Position numbers and translations under genes: made by a program
Origin: Pseudohalioglobus lutimaris
Lineage (GTDB): Bacteria > Pseudomonadota > Gammaproteobacteria > Pseudomonadales > Halieaceae
Assembly: GCF_002866825.1 (NCBI RefSeq)
Contig: NZ_PKUS01000010.1
Span: forward strand, 124,001-188,000
DNA: 64,000 nt
Direction: 5' to 3'
In this document: positions 7,931 through 16,734 of the stretch, piece by piece
Numbering within the stretch: the first letter of the stretch is position 1
How the letters are laid out: each line of letters begins with the position of its first letter
The notes under the pieces: generated by a model
Database searches by the model: none
What the model saw: the letters and a program-made list of their open reading frames with translations, nothing else
What the model was told of the DNA's origin: nothing

Positions 7931-9619
7931 ATGCAATGGCGCTGGATTCCACCGGGAAAACGCCCGGGTGGTATAGAAAACAAGTCATCCGCAGTCCCCT
8001 TCTTCTCAATAAGAAAAAATGAAATACTGACGCACCTTGTCACTCACCCGAGCCAGCTTATGCAAAACAACATCGGTTTGTTACTGAGCAAGCGCGCAGC
8101 GATAACCCCAGACAACGAGGCTTTCGTCGAGTGGGAACGGCAAAGACGTTTCACATTCGCGGAACTGAACGAGCGCAGCAACCGTGTTGCCGACATACTG
8201 CTGGGCCGGGGCATCAACCCGGGCGACCGGGTAGCCACGCTACTTAAAAATGGTATCGAGTTTGTTGAGACCTACTTTGCAATTGCCAAAATAGGGGCCG
8301 TCATGGTGCCGATCAACTGGCGACTGGTTGCCGCTGAGGCAGGTTACATTCTCAAGGATTCAGGTGCCAGCGCCCTGGTGTTTGACGCCGCCTTCGACAC
8401 GACTGTCGAAGCACTCCACGCAGGTTCGCGCGGTGAATTATCATGCAACTTCTGGCTCAGGGTTGGCGAGGGCGACGCCGCCTGCCCTGACATGTACAGC
8501 GACTACGACGGATTGCTTGCAGCCGCGCAGACCTCGGAGCCCGCTACTGGCGCAGCCGATGATGACAACCTCTTCATCATGTACACCTCTGGCACCACAG
8601 GTCACCCCAAGGGAGCCGTTCACAGCCATGACGGTATGCTGTGGTCCCAGTTTACGAGTATGGCTACTTCGGATATGCGCGGCGATGATCGCTTCCTGCT
8701 GCCCTTGCCCATGTTTCACGTGGGCTGCCTGAATCCTGTTTCACTGCTGGTCCACCGCGGCGCCACCGGGGTAATTATGCGTGAGCTGGACATGTCAGGA
8801 ATGTTCCAATGCATTGAGGCTGAACGGGTGAGCATCTTTATGGCTGTACCAGCGGTACTGCAATTTATGCTGCAGGCGCCGGAGCGAACACGGTGCGACA
8901 TCAGTTCCCTGCGCTGGATCGCCACCGGTGCCGCCCCCGTGCCGGTGTCCCTTCTCAACAGTTGGTCAGAACTGGGGATCAGCATTCACCAGGCTTACGG
9001 TCTCACCGAGTCCTGTGGGCCTGGCACCTTGCTACTGCCTGCTGACGCCGCCACCAGGGTGGGCTCCTGTGGGCGACCACAGATGCATACGCAGGCGAAG
9101 GTTGTCGATGCCCGGGGAGAATCGATCCCTATGGGCAGTAGTGAGGCAGGAGAATTGCTGCTAGGCGGCCGTCATATTATGAAGGAGTACTGGAACAATC
9201 CGCAGGCCAGCGCCGAGGCACTGCAAGACGGCTGGCTGCACACCGGGGACATTTGCACCTGGGACAGCGAAGGCTTCATTACTATCTGTGACCGCAAGAA
9301 GGACATGATCATATCCGGGGGGGAGAACATTTACCCGGCGGAACTGGAAAACGTACTGGCTGCCTGTCCAGAGGTACAGGAAGCGGCGGTAATCGGCATT
9401 TCTTCGTCAAAGTGGGGCGAAACCCCGCTAGCGCTGGTCGTGCCTGCACAGGGTTGCGCCCCTACCAGCGACAGCCTGAAGCGATGGTGCAAGGAGCACC
9501 TGGCTGGCTACAAAGTACCGCAACTCTATGAATTGGTGGATACCCTGCCCCGCAACCCCTCGGGTAAATTGCTCAAGCCGCAGTTGCGCGAGCAGTTTCC
9601 CGATGAGGCGCCATTCTAG
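7931..9619 (+). CDS. Class I acyl-adenylating enzyme (fatty-acyl-CoA synthetase-like)
   Basis: An ANL-superfamily ligase with MYTSGTTGHPKGAV as P-loop, QAYGLTES, HTGDI and the CDRKKDMIISGGENIYPAELE hinge; the NPSGKLLKPQL segment carries the C-terminal lysine. ATG 7931 has a near-perfect GGAGGG site at 7-base spacing and gives 562 residues. However, the N-terminus typical of the family (MQNNIGLLLSKRA) begins at ATG 8060, which lacks a good ribosome site. The extra 43 residues look unconserved, so the start is uncertain. It probably makes a medium- or long-chain acyl-CoA. Transcription is convergent with the membrane-protein gene that follows. Confidence 0.85.
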   Translation: MQWRWIPPGKRPGGIENKSSAVPFFSIRKNEILTHLVTHPSQLMQNNIGLLLSKRAAITPDNEAFVEWERQRRFTFAELNERSNRVADILLGRGINPGDRVATLLKNGIEFVETYFAIAKIGAVMVPINWRLVAAEAGYILKDSGASALVFDAAFDTTVEALHAGSRGELSCNFWLRVGEGDAACPDMYSDYDGLLAAAQTSEPATGAADDDNLFIMYTSGTTGHPKGAVHSHDGMLWSQFTSMATSDMRGDDRFLLPLPMFHVGCLNPVSLLVHRGATGVIMRELDMSGMFQCIEAERVSIFMAVPAVLQFMLQAPERTRCDISSLRWIATGAAPVPVSLLNSWSELGISIHQAYGLTESCGPGTLLLPADAATRVGSCGRPQMHTQAKVVDARGESIPMGSSEAGELLLGGRHIMKEYWNNPQASAEALQDGWLHTGDICTWDSEGFITICDRKKDMIISGGENIYPAELENVLAACPEVQEAAVIGISSSKWGETPLALVVPAQGCAPTSDSLKRWCKEHLAGYKVPQLYELVDTLPRNPSGKLLKPQLREQFPDEAPF

Positions 9620-9652
9620 GAGACAGCCACCGGCCCGTTCCCTGTGCGCTTG

Positions 9653-10387
9653 CTAGGCGCTGCCGACTACCTTCCGCAGCGTATCGGGTTCGAGTCCCGC
9701 CAGATTGCGGTACAGAATTCCGTAGGCAATAACCAGCATCGGTACGGTCCAGATCAATGGTATACCGAACAACAGACTGGACAGCGCCACCAGAATCATC
9801 GCGACAATATTAAAACCGAACACGGTGAACCAGCGATGCCCGATAATCTTGCGCGAGGTTTCCAGGGCTTCCCAGGGGCCGAGTTTCTTATCCACCGCCA
9901 GAGGCATCGCAATCTGGTAGCTGACCAGCAAATAGATGCCGGGTAATACCAATAGCAGAAAGCCGATGAACAGCATGACCGCCATCAACAGGTAGGTCAG
10001 TGCCAGCCTGCCAAAACTGTCGTACCAGCCGAGCACGCTGGTGGTAACAGGTGTTCGACCAAGCGCAATCGAGGTGGCCGCGAAGGCCACCCCCACGCCA
10101 ACGGGCAATAGTGCCAGCGTGGTCACCAGGTTGGCCAACGACTGCATAGCGCTGGGCGGCTCTGTGCTGTTGGGGTCGGCGGGCCCAATACCGATAAGGT
10201 TGAAGATAAAAACTATTGCCAAAGCCAGGCCAATGTATAGTCCGACGGCTTTCCACACTGCCGCCTTGTTGCCGTTCACCCGGCTCCAGGCCTCACTTAG
10301 CCAATCCCCCAGGCTCAAGGTATAGTCGCCAGCCAATCCCTGCTGCACAGACCCCTGCTGCACGTCCTGTGTCATGTCGTCATTCAT
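9653..10387 (-). CDS. Multi-pass membrane protein, unknown function
   Basis: A 244-residue integral membrane protein. After about 45 polar residues with an LSLGDWLSEAW segment come roughly six hydrophobic helices: near 48-68, 80-105, 125-150, 160-172, 185-205 and 208-225. The pattern (a helix after GNKAAVWKA, a LPVGVGVAF segment, and LLLVLPGIYLLVSYQIAMPL with a following helix) resembles uncharacterised bacterial membrane families of the DUF975 type. No catalytic residues or transport signature are evident. A GAGGGGAA ribosome site supports ATG 10387. It stands alone, convergent with the ligase upstream in the window and divergent from the aminotransferase. Confidence 0.7.
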   Translation of the reverse strand: MNDDMTQDVQQGSVQQGLAGDYTLSLGDWLSEAWSRVNGNKAAVWKAVGLYIGLALAIVFIFNLIGIGPADPNSTEPPSAMQSLANLVTTLALLPVGVGVAFAATSIALGRTPVTTSVLGWYDSFGRLALTYLLMAVMLFIGFLLLVLPGIYLLVSYQIAMPLAVDKKLGPWEALETSRKIIGHRWFTVFGFNIVAMILVALSSLLFGIPLIWTVPMLVIAYGILYRNLAGLEPDTLRKVVGSA

Positions 10388-10554
10388 CTGGTGTTCCCCT
10401 CGGCTCAGCCTGTTGTTTCAAGTAATATAGCATCCCACGAGAAGATGAACCCTATTGGGGCAAAGAATGCCGGGGAATTGGGCGACCACGAGGCCGTGCA
10501 ACTGACCCTGAGGCAGCCCCTCTAAACATTCACAGTATCAAGGAAATATAAACC

Positions 10555-11475
10555 ATGGGCAGTACCCATACCTATCAGCAGGATCCCCGCAACGCGGACA
10601 TAGAAATCAACATCAACGGCGAACTGTTTCATCGCGACAAGGCGGTGGTCTCGGTCTTTGATTCGGGTTTTATACTGGGTGACGGCATATGGGAGGGCCT
10701 GCGTTTACACCAGGGGGTGATTCCTTTTCTGGACCGGCATATGCGGCGATTATGGGAGGGTGCCAAGGCACTGGACCTGGACCTGGGCCTGAGCAAGGCG
10801 GAACTGCAGCAGCGTCTCTACGCGACGGTGGACGCCAACAGCATGAATGATCATGTGCATATTCGGCTGATGGTCAGCCGCGGCATCAAAGCCACTCCCT
10901 ACCAGGATCCCGCCGTAACCATATCCGGGCCTACTATCGTGATTATCCCCGAGTACAAAAACCCGGACCCAGGCCTGAACGATCGTGGCGTAAACCTGTA
11001 CACCGTCTACGTACGCCGGGGCTATGCGGACGTACAGGACCCACGCATTAACAGTCACTCCAAACTGAACTGCATTTTCGGCTGTATACAGGCGGCCAAG
11101 GCAGGCGCGGACGAAGCATTGATGCTCGACCCTCACGGTCACGTGGCGACCTGTAACTCTACCCATTTCTTCATCGTTCGCGAGGGCGAGGTGTGGACGT
11201 CTTCGGGTGACTACTGCCTGGACGGAATTACCCGGCGCAACGTCATCAACCTGTGCAAGCAAAATGGTATTCCCGTGTACGAGAAGAACTTCTCCGTAAT
11301 GCAGGCCTACGGCGCAGATGAAGCCTTTGTAACCGGCACGTTCGCCGGGCTCACCCCGGTGCTCGACATCGACGGCCGCACCATTGGTGAGGGTACGCGC
11401 GGTCCCATGGTGGACCGTTTGCAAGCGCTGTATCGTGACATGATCAGCGCTGAGTGCGACCGGGGAAGACCATGA
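10555..11475 (+). CDS. Class IV PLP aminotransferase (BCAT / D-amino acid transaminase-like)
   Basis: A 306-residue fold-type IV PLP enzyme. Conserved elements are FDSGFILGDGIWEGLR near 35-50, an arginine-rich VHIRLMVSRG strand, and the PLP lysine at position 170 in INSHSKLNC. The EALMLDPHG segment is followed by an NSTHFFIV strand and a late VTGTFAGLTPV phosphate-binding loop. Members transaminate branched-chain or D-amino acids, or eliminate aminodeoxychorismate; the exact substrate is open. Its stop overlaps the ATG of the sulfotransferase-like gene by four bases, so the two products are probably made together. The mature protein should be cytosolic. Confidence 0.85.
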   Translation: MGSTHTYQQDPRNADIEININGELFHRDKAVVSVFDSGFILGDGIWEGLRLHQGVIPFLDRHMRRLWEGAKALDLDLGLSKAELQQRLYATVDANSMNDHVHIRLMVSRGIKATPYQDPAVTISGPTIVIIPEYKNPDPGLNDRGVNLYTVYVRRGYADVQDPRINSHSKLNCIFGCIQAAKAGADEALMLDPHGHVATCNSTHFFIVREGEVWTSSGDYCLDGITRRNVINLCKQNGIPVYEKNFSVMQAYGADEAFVTGTFAGLTPVLDIDGRTIGEGTRGPMVDRLQALYRDMISAECDRGRP

Positions 11476-12200
11476 CCCTGCGCATTGCGATGTGGTCCGG
11501 CCCACGCAATATTTCCACGGCAATGATGCGCAGTTGGGAGAATCGACCGGACTGCACCGTCGTCGACGAACCTTTCTACGCGGCATATCTCGCAGACACA
11601 GGCATTGAGCACCCCTGCCGCGAACAAATCCTGCTCACTCAGAGCACGGACTACGGCAAGGTTGTAGAGGAACTCACCGAGCATCCTGTATCTTCTCCAC
11701 TGCAATACCAGAAGCACATGACACACCACATCCCCAGGGGCATGAATATGGGTTGGTGTGCCAGCATGAAGCACTGTTTCCTGATACGTGACCCGGCCGA
11801 GGTAATTGCCTCTTATGTACAAAAAATGCCTTCCATAGATGAGGACGCTATTGGGATCAGGCGACAGGCGGAACTGTTTACTGAGATCGCCGCCATAACC
11901 GGCAGTAATCCCGTTGTCATAGACTCGAACGACGTCCTTGACGACCCGGGCCCGATTCTGGCCGCCCTGTGCCGGGACCTGGAGGTGGACTATTACCCGG
12001 ATGCCATGCTGCACTGGCCGGCCGGCAAGCGGAGTTCAGACGGAATCTGGGCCAGCCACTGGTACCACAACGTGGAGCAGTCCACCGGTTTTGGCCAAAA
12101 CCGGACTGGCGCAGCCAGTCTGGAACCGGCACATCGTGAGCTGGCTGAGCGCATGCGTCCGTTCTATGAAGAGATGGCGGTGCTGCGCATTCGCAACTGA
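11472..12200 (+). CDS. Sulfotransferase-like P-loop protein
   Basis: A 242-residue protein that begins with a sulfotransferase-type phosphosulfate loop, WSGPRNISTAMMRSW. It also has the VVDEPFYA and KHCFLIRDPAEVIASY segments; the latter is the 3' PAPS-binding strand-helix typical of the superfamily. The ATG (11472) overlaps the aminotransferase stop in an ATGA and has GGGGAAG upstream. The family is often annotated as a sulfotransferase or HAD-like protein; whether it truly uses PAPS is unknown. The tight coupling to a class IV aminotransferase suggests a two-step modification of one amino-acid-like substrate. A 20-base perfect palindrome lies inside the gene at 12085-12104. Confidence 0.75.
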   Translation: MTLRIAMWSGPRNISTAMMRSWENRPDCTVVDEPFYAAYLADTGIEHPCREQILLTQSTDYGKVVEELTEHPVSSPLQYQKHMTHHIPRGMNMGWCASMKHCFLIRDPAEVIASYVQKMPSIDEDAIGIRRQAELFTEIAAITGSNPVVIDSNDVLDDPGPILAALCRDLEVDYYPDAMLHWPAGKRSSDGIWASHWYHNVEQSTGFGQNRTGAASLEPAHRELAERMRPFYEEMAVLRIRN

Positions 12201-12230
12201 CGGCGCAGGAACAACTGCGCCACTATGCCT

Positions 12231-13355
12231 CTACTCTTGCAGGGAAAGGGTGTTGACCTGCTCCAGGGCGTCCGCGTACTCGGTGAGCAACTGGAACATG
12301 ATGTCCCGGCACGACTGCTCATCATTCATCTGCCCGACGACCTGACCGACGGGATTGAACGCAACCTTCTGACAGTCACCCACACTGGCGTAGCGGTGGG
12401 TACGTCGCAAGGCATCAAACGTCAGGTAACCCTGCATCGGCATGGGCAGAGGATCGGGGGTATCGTCTCGCTCCCACGCCTCAGTCCATTCATTTTTCAA
12501 CATGCGTGCGGTCTTGCCGGTAAAGGAGCGAGAGCGCACTGTATCCTCGGATGTTGCCGCTTTATAGGATTCGCGCTGTCCGGGCTCGGCCTGGGCCTCG
12601 GTAGAAATCAGCCAGCGTGACCCCATCCATACGCCCTGCACACCCATACTCATCGCTGCCAGCATCTGCCGGCCGTTGGCGATACCACCGGCGGCCAGTA
12701 CAGGTAACGGGGCAACGGCGTCTACCATCTGCGGCCATAACACCATCGAGGTGACCTCGCCGGCATGGCCTCCGCCTTCGGACCCCTGGCAGACAACAAA
12801 ATCCAGCCCCGCTTCCTTATGCGCAAGACCGTGTTTAATTCGGCCCGCCAGTGCGCCGATCAGGCGGCCGGCTTCGTGTACCTGCTCAATGATCTCTGCG
12901 GGAGGTGTACCCAGCGCGTTCACAATCATACGGCACTTGGGCCGGGTCAGGGCCTCATCCACCAGCGCCTGCGCCTGCTGGATAGAAAAGCTGAGACTGA
13001 TCGGGTCATTGGCGTCTGGCCAGGCCGGCACGCCTGCGTTGGAGAGTAAGCCCTCGGCAAATTCACGATGCCTCTGGGGAATAGCAGACTCGATCAGTGC
13101 GACCAGTTCCTCCGGTGTGGACGAGTCCATGCCTTCGTACTTTTGAGGAATGGCGGTATCAACGCCGTAGATATGATCACCAATGTGCGCGTCTATCCAG
13201 TCCAGTTCCTCCCTCAACTGCTCCACTGAAAAGCCCACCGCACCCAGCACACCGATGCCACCCGCCCTGGAAACCTCCACCACCACATCCCGGCAGTGAG
13301 TAAAGGCAAAAATGGGCGCTTCAACGCCGAGTTGCTTACTCAGATCTGTTTGCAT
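12231..13355 (-). CDS. Nitronate monooxygenase family flavoprotein (2-nitropropane dioxygenase-like)
   Basis: A 374-residue FMN TIM-barrel enzyme. Diagnostic elements are the N-terminal PIFAFTHCRDVVVEVSRAGG region, the GSEGGGHAGE motif at 191-200, and the FMN phosphate site AAGGIANGRQM followed by GVQGVWMGSRWL. Family members oxidise propionate-3-nitronate or alkyl nitronates, although many homologues have other roles in degradative clusters. The extended C-terminal part after residue 275 is typical of the larger class. It is the last of three minus-strand genes (patatin, phosphotriesterase-like, this one), separated from the phosphotriesterase-like gene by 99 bp. Confidence 0.83.
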   Translation of the reverse strand: MQTDLSKQLGVEAPIFAFTHCRDVVVEVSRAGGIGVLGAVGFSVEQLREELDWIDAHIGDHIYGVDTAIPQKYEGMDSSTPEELVALIESAIPQRHREFAEGLLSNAGVPAWPDANDPISLSFSIQQAQALVDEALTRPKCRMIVNALGTPPAEIIEQVHEAGRLIGALAGRIKHGLAHKEAGLDFVVCQGSEGGGHAGEVTSMVLWPQMVDAVAPLPVLAAGGIANGRQMLAAMSMGVQGVWMGSRWLISTEAQAEPGQRESYKAATSEDTVRSRSFTGKTARMLKNEWTEAWERDDTPDPLPMPMQGYLTFDALRRTHRYASVGDCQKVAFNPVGQVVGQMNDEQSCRDIMFQLLTEYADALEQVNTLSLQE

Positions 13356-13454
13356 GCTCTTCCCTTATTCCTATCACAATGCAATAAGAATGGGGCATAA
13401 GGGGACAGCGGGAAATGGCGGAATAGGCCGAATGCGCTGGCTAAAACTCCGCGG

Positions 13455-14453
13455 TCAGCCTTTTGCCGGTAACGGTTGTCCGGCAAAGTAGCGACGCGGA
13501 TTTTCCACCAGCAGCGTATGGATATGCTGATCGGTGACGCCATGCTGTTTCAGCTGCGGGATAATGTGACGATGAAAGTGTGTCGGGTTGAACAAGACGT
13601 CGGTATCCATTGAGGCCAGCAGAGCGTCGGGGAAAGGCCTGCCTTTCAAACAAAACACACAGTCGTGTGACACCACCATCTGTTGCACCCAGCCACGCCG
13701 TATCATCTCGGCAAGGTTCTCTACACGCTGCTGGTCCGGCGCAAGCACCTCCAGGCCGAAGCGGTCAAAGCCAACATAGGTGCCTGCCTCCGCCAGTGCC
13801 TGATGGTAATCCACGTCAGGGTTACCACAACTGTGACCAATGACGATACCGTGAGGCGCAACCCCATGCTCCAACAGAAACGTCTGCTGCTCGCGGCCCA
13901 TGGTCCCGCCATCGGTATGCGTGGTGATGGGTGCGCCCGTTTCCCGGTGGGCGATGGCCGCCGCTTCCAGCACGCAGTACTCGTAGTCGGTAATACAGCC
14001 GGCGCCGGTGCCTACTTTGATAATGCCCGGCTTGATGCCGGTATCACCTATCCCATGGCTGAGCTCGTGTATCATCAGCTCCGCCATCCGCGGCACCGCC
14101 TCGCCCAGTTCCATGGAGTAATGCCAGTAGGCCTTACCACCTTCATCTTCCTTGTACAGACCTGTCGCGCAAACGATATTGAATCCGGTACGCTGTGAAA
14201 CCTCTGCCGCCAGCTTTACATCCCTGCCCAGATCAGAGGGGCAGGGATCGAGCATTGACTGAATGCCACAAGCCTGCATTTGCTCAATTCTCTCAACGCA
14301 AACCTCTACGCACTGTTGGTAAGTGGGGCCGGGGTTCAGGGTGTCTGCTTCCCAACCCGGGTAGGCTATGTGCAGGTGCTCGTGCATCAAGGTGACGCCA
14401 AGTTCATCCACGCATAAAGGCCCGGTGACCGTGTTGATCATTTGCCCGGTCAT
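13455..14453 (-). CDS. Phosphotriesterase-family amidohydrolase
   Basis: A 332-residue TIM-barrel metal hydrolase. The binuclear metal ligands are visible: HEH at 24-26, the bridging lysine in IKVGTG at 146, histidines in TTHTDGG (179) and IGHS (207), and the catalytic aspartate in SHDC (264). This matches the phosphotriesterase/lactonase-like group, whose members hydrolyse lactones, carboxyl esters or phosphotriesters. The start lies 4 bases after the patatin stop, with GGAG inside the end of that gene, so translation is probably coupled. With a phospholipase upstream, a lipid-derived lactone or ester is a reasonable guess. Confidence 0.82.
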   Translation of the reverse strand: MTGQMINTVTGPLCVDELGVTLMHEHLHIAYPGWEADTLNPGPTYQQCVEVCVERIEQMQACGIQSMLDPCPSDLGRDVKLAAEVSQRTGFNIVCATGLYKEDEGGKAYWHYSMELGEAVPRMAELMIHELSHGIGDTGIKPGIIKVGTGAGCITDYEYCVLEAAAIAHRETGAPITTHTDGGTMGREQQTFLLEHGVAPHGIVIGHSCGNPDVDYHQALAEAGTYVGFDRFGLEVLAPDQQRVENLAEMIRRGWVQQMVVSHDCVFCLKGRPFPDALLASMDTDVLFNPTHFHRHIIPQLKQHGVTDQHIHTLLVENPRRYFAGQPLPAKG

Positions 14454-14457
14454 GCAA

Positions 14458-15900
14458 TTACTCCAGGATGCCCAGGTCGCCGCACAGTTCCTGCAGCGTG
14501 CGCCCGATCCCGGTCTGAATACGAATAACCTCCAGTTTCGGCCAGGTTGACCGCTCGCCGGTCTTGATCAGGTTAAAGATCTCTTCCTCGGTAAGATGCG
14601 CGAGTAGGCGTGAGGGATTGAAAAAGCGGAATGGCGGGATGATATTAATATCGCCGACGTAGTCCTGGTTGACCACCGCGAGAATGGTATTGGTCCACTG
14701 ATTGAGCATGGGGCGTTTCTGTAGCGGCTTTTGCATGATCTCAGCAGATGCATTCAGCCACTCACGCGCAGTGCGTGTGGCGGCAATCTTGACTATGTCC
14801 ACCCGGGTATTGCGCCTGCCCGAGTCGCGGACGAACGGAATGATGTGCGGGTTAGTCTGGCTGACAATATAGTGATTCACTCCATAAAGCCGCGCCAGGC
14901 GTTTTGCTGGCAGGTCATCACTGATTGCGCCGTCTACCCACTTGCGTGAAGGCAGGTATTCTTTTTTGTCGCCGTATTTATCACGCGCCATCAAGGTGAC
15001 CGGGGGATAGACACCGGGTACAGCCGCCGACGCCATGATCGCCTGGCGAATCAGCACATTGGGAGTAGTCGTCGCATTGAGCAAGCGCGAGGTCTGGTGG
15101 GTCTCCGCCGGTGCAATGGAGACATTCATATGAATGCCGGTTTTGGCGAAGGCCTCCTGGAAGGTCATGTCAGGCACCAGTCTCTCAATGATGCCCTGTA
15201 TCTCATGTACCTGCAGAATCTGAGGCCGGATCCTGTGCAGCATGCTCAGACGCTGCTTCTCCAGCTCTATCTGGTTCACCAGATAATTCGGATCAAACAA
15301 CTTCTGCAGCTCTTTCTCGCTATGCGTGGCCAATATGCTTCCCACGAAGGAACCGCCACTGGAGCCAGAGAGAATATTGGGCAGCAGATCGTGCTCCAAT
15401 AACGCTTTTACGACACCGACATGGAAGTACAGCAGCATGCCCGAGCCGCTCATCATCATTGCACTTCGCCCGAAGCAGTGGTTGGCGCGCCGGAAAAAAT
15501 CCAGGCGTTCCTCCTCCGATATTTCATCGTGCTGCACCGTTGCCAGCAACCGCAGGGAATCGGTGATCTCGTCGATATAGTCTTCGATAACCTGCTTGGT
15601 GCCAAATCGCGCCACCTGGTAGAGCTGGGAACGCCCCATACCGCCTACATTGCCATGGATGCCCTCATTAAGGGTAAACAACAGCCCGGGATAGTCATGA
15701 CGAGCGCGCAGAGAGCGCAACCGATCCAGGCGGTGGCGAATGGAGACGTAGTCGTAGGCAGAGGATTGGTCCTTGCGCTTCCAATTGGCGCGGCCGGACT
15801 TGTCATCATGCGCTCGGGCGGCTTGCTGCCAGTCCTCGTATGTTTCGGCCTGGGACATCGCCTTTTCATACTTCCGTAATGTCATCCTGCTCACAGACAA
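14458..15900 (-). CDS. Patatin-like phospholipase with N-terminal DUF3336 domain
   Basis: A 480-residue protein. Residues about 10-140 form the helical DUF3336-type domain found in eukaryotic triacylglycerol lipases such as yeast Tgl3-5 and in their bacterial relatives. The patatin domain begins at MMSGSGMLLYFHVGVV (oxyanion-hole region), carries the GSSGG nucleophile elbow with Ser181, and ends with the WVDGAISDDLP aspartate motif, completing the Ser-Asp dyad. It should hydrolyse phospholipids or acylglycerols in the cytoplasm or at the inner membrane. A second Met at position 6 is a possible alternative start. It heads the unit with the phosphotriesterase-like gene. Confidence 0.85.
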   Translation of the reverse strand: MSVSRMTLRKYEKAMSQAETYEDWQQAARAHDDKSGRANWKRKDQSSAYDYVSIRHRLDRLRSLRARHDYPGLLFTLNEGIHGNVGGMGRSQLYQVARFGTKQVIEDYIDEITDSLRLLATVQHDEISEEERLDFFRRANHCFGRSAMMMSGSGMLLYFHVGVVKALLEHDLLPNILSGSSGGSFVGSILATHSEKELQKLFDPNYLVNQIELEKQRLSMLHRIRPQILQVHEIQGIIERLVPDMTFQEAFAKTGIHMNVSIAPAETHQTSRLLNATTTPNVLIRQAIMASAAVPGVYPPVTLMARDKYGDKKEYLPSRKWVDGAISDDLPAKRLARLYGVNHYIVSQTNPHIIPFVRDSGRRNTRVDIVKIAATRTAREWLNASAEIMQKPLQKRPMLNQWTNTILAVVNQDYVGDINIIPPFRFFNPSRLLAHLTEEEIFNLIKTGERSTWPKLEVIRIQTGIGRTLQELCGDLGILE

Positions 15901-16011
15901 ACCTCTCTACACTGGATTAAAGCTGTTGACTCGCCGGGTGGCGGATTACAACTCCTGCAGTTTAGCATTTTATAGGGCTGTTCCCGCAAGGTGTCATGGC
16001 GTGGTGAAGCA

Positions 16012-16734
16012 CTAGAATTCATACTCCAGCAATGCCCGTACCGTATAGTCGGCAGTCGTGTCATCCAGGCCGAAAATAACACCGGCCTGCCACTTGAGCG
16101 CGCTCAAGGGGCCAAGTCTTTCCAGCCCAAGTAGAACCGGACCTGCGCCCAGCGTATCCTCGCCTGAATACATCTCCAGCGCAGGTTCAAAGCGCGGGGA
16201 ATACCTGTAGCGACCCTGCAACGCCAGCGCGGTCTCCCACTCATCGGCGATGTCGCTGCCGCCTTCAAAGGTGAGACCCAGATTTGCGGTGGCGCTGAAT
16301 CGGCCAAACTCTTTCTCCAGCAGCACCGCGGTGGAAGCTTCCCAGATATCCCGGTTATGCTCCTTCTCCAACTCGAACAGCAGCCCATAGTCAACGATAT
16401 GCTCGCCCTGCTCTGACAGCTGCCAGAGCATTTCAATTTCGTAGGCCTCAAGCCCAAGGCCCTCCCCGGCGCTCTGCTCGCCAATCAGGTACGCTTCCAC
16501 AAAGACGTACTCAGAAACCGCCCTGCCCAGCCCAAGCCGATGCAACTGCAGTCGCTCTTCGCCACTGGGGGGGTCCTCGTCGGCAAGAGTCGCGCGCCAC
16601 TCCAGCTCCCACTCCAGCTGCTCAACATAGGGGTGATAAACCTTGTCTATCACTGAACCGTCGGCCATCAGCCTGGGTGACTGTAGCAATAGCAAGCACG
16701 CCAACATCAGGATTGAAAACGCCCTAGGCTGCAT
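16012..16734 (-). CDS. Exported beta-strand-rich protein, probably outer membrane
   Basis: A 240-residue protein with a clear signal peptide (a hydrophobic LLACLLLLQSP core ending in MADG). The body alternates polar and hydrophobic residues in strand-like fashion, with many Glu/Leu/Tyr, and ends in ALLEYEF. A terminal aromatic residue is typical of outer-membrane barrels recognised by the Bam complex. Its start overlaps the end of the FTR1 permease gene by 11 bases, making it the last gene of the long minus-strand operon. It may form an outer-membrane pore or support protein for the metal uptake encoded upstream. No family was recognised. Confidence 0.7.
   Translation of the reverse strand: MQPRAFSILMLACLLLLQSPRLMADGSVIDKVYHPYVEQLEWELEWRATLADEDPPSGEERLQLHRLGLGRAVSEYVFVEAYLIGEQSAGEGLGLEAYEIEMLWQLSEQGEHIVDYGLLFELEKEHNRDIWEASTAVLLEKEFGRFSATANLGLTFEGGSDIADEWETALALQGRYRYSPRFEPALEMYSGEDTLGAGPVLLGLERLGPLSALKWQAGVIFGLDDTTADYTVRALLEYEF

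Noticed and set aside
10750-11586. 278-codon open frame antisense to the aminotransferase
   Set aside because: A shadow of a gene whose PLP lysine and family motifs are clear; no ribosome site or domain.
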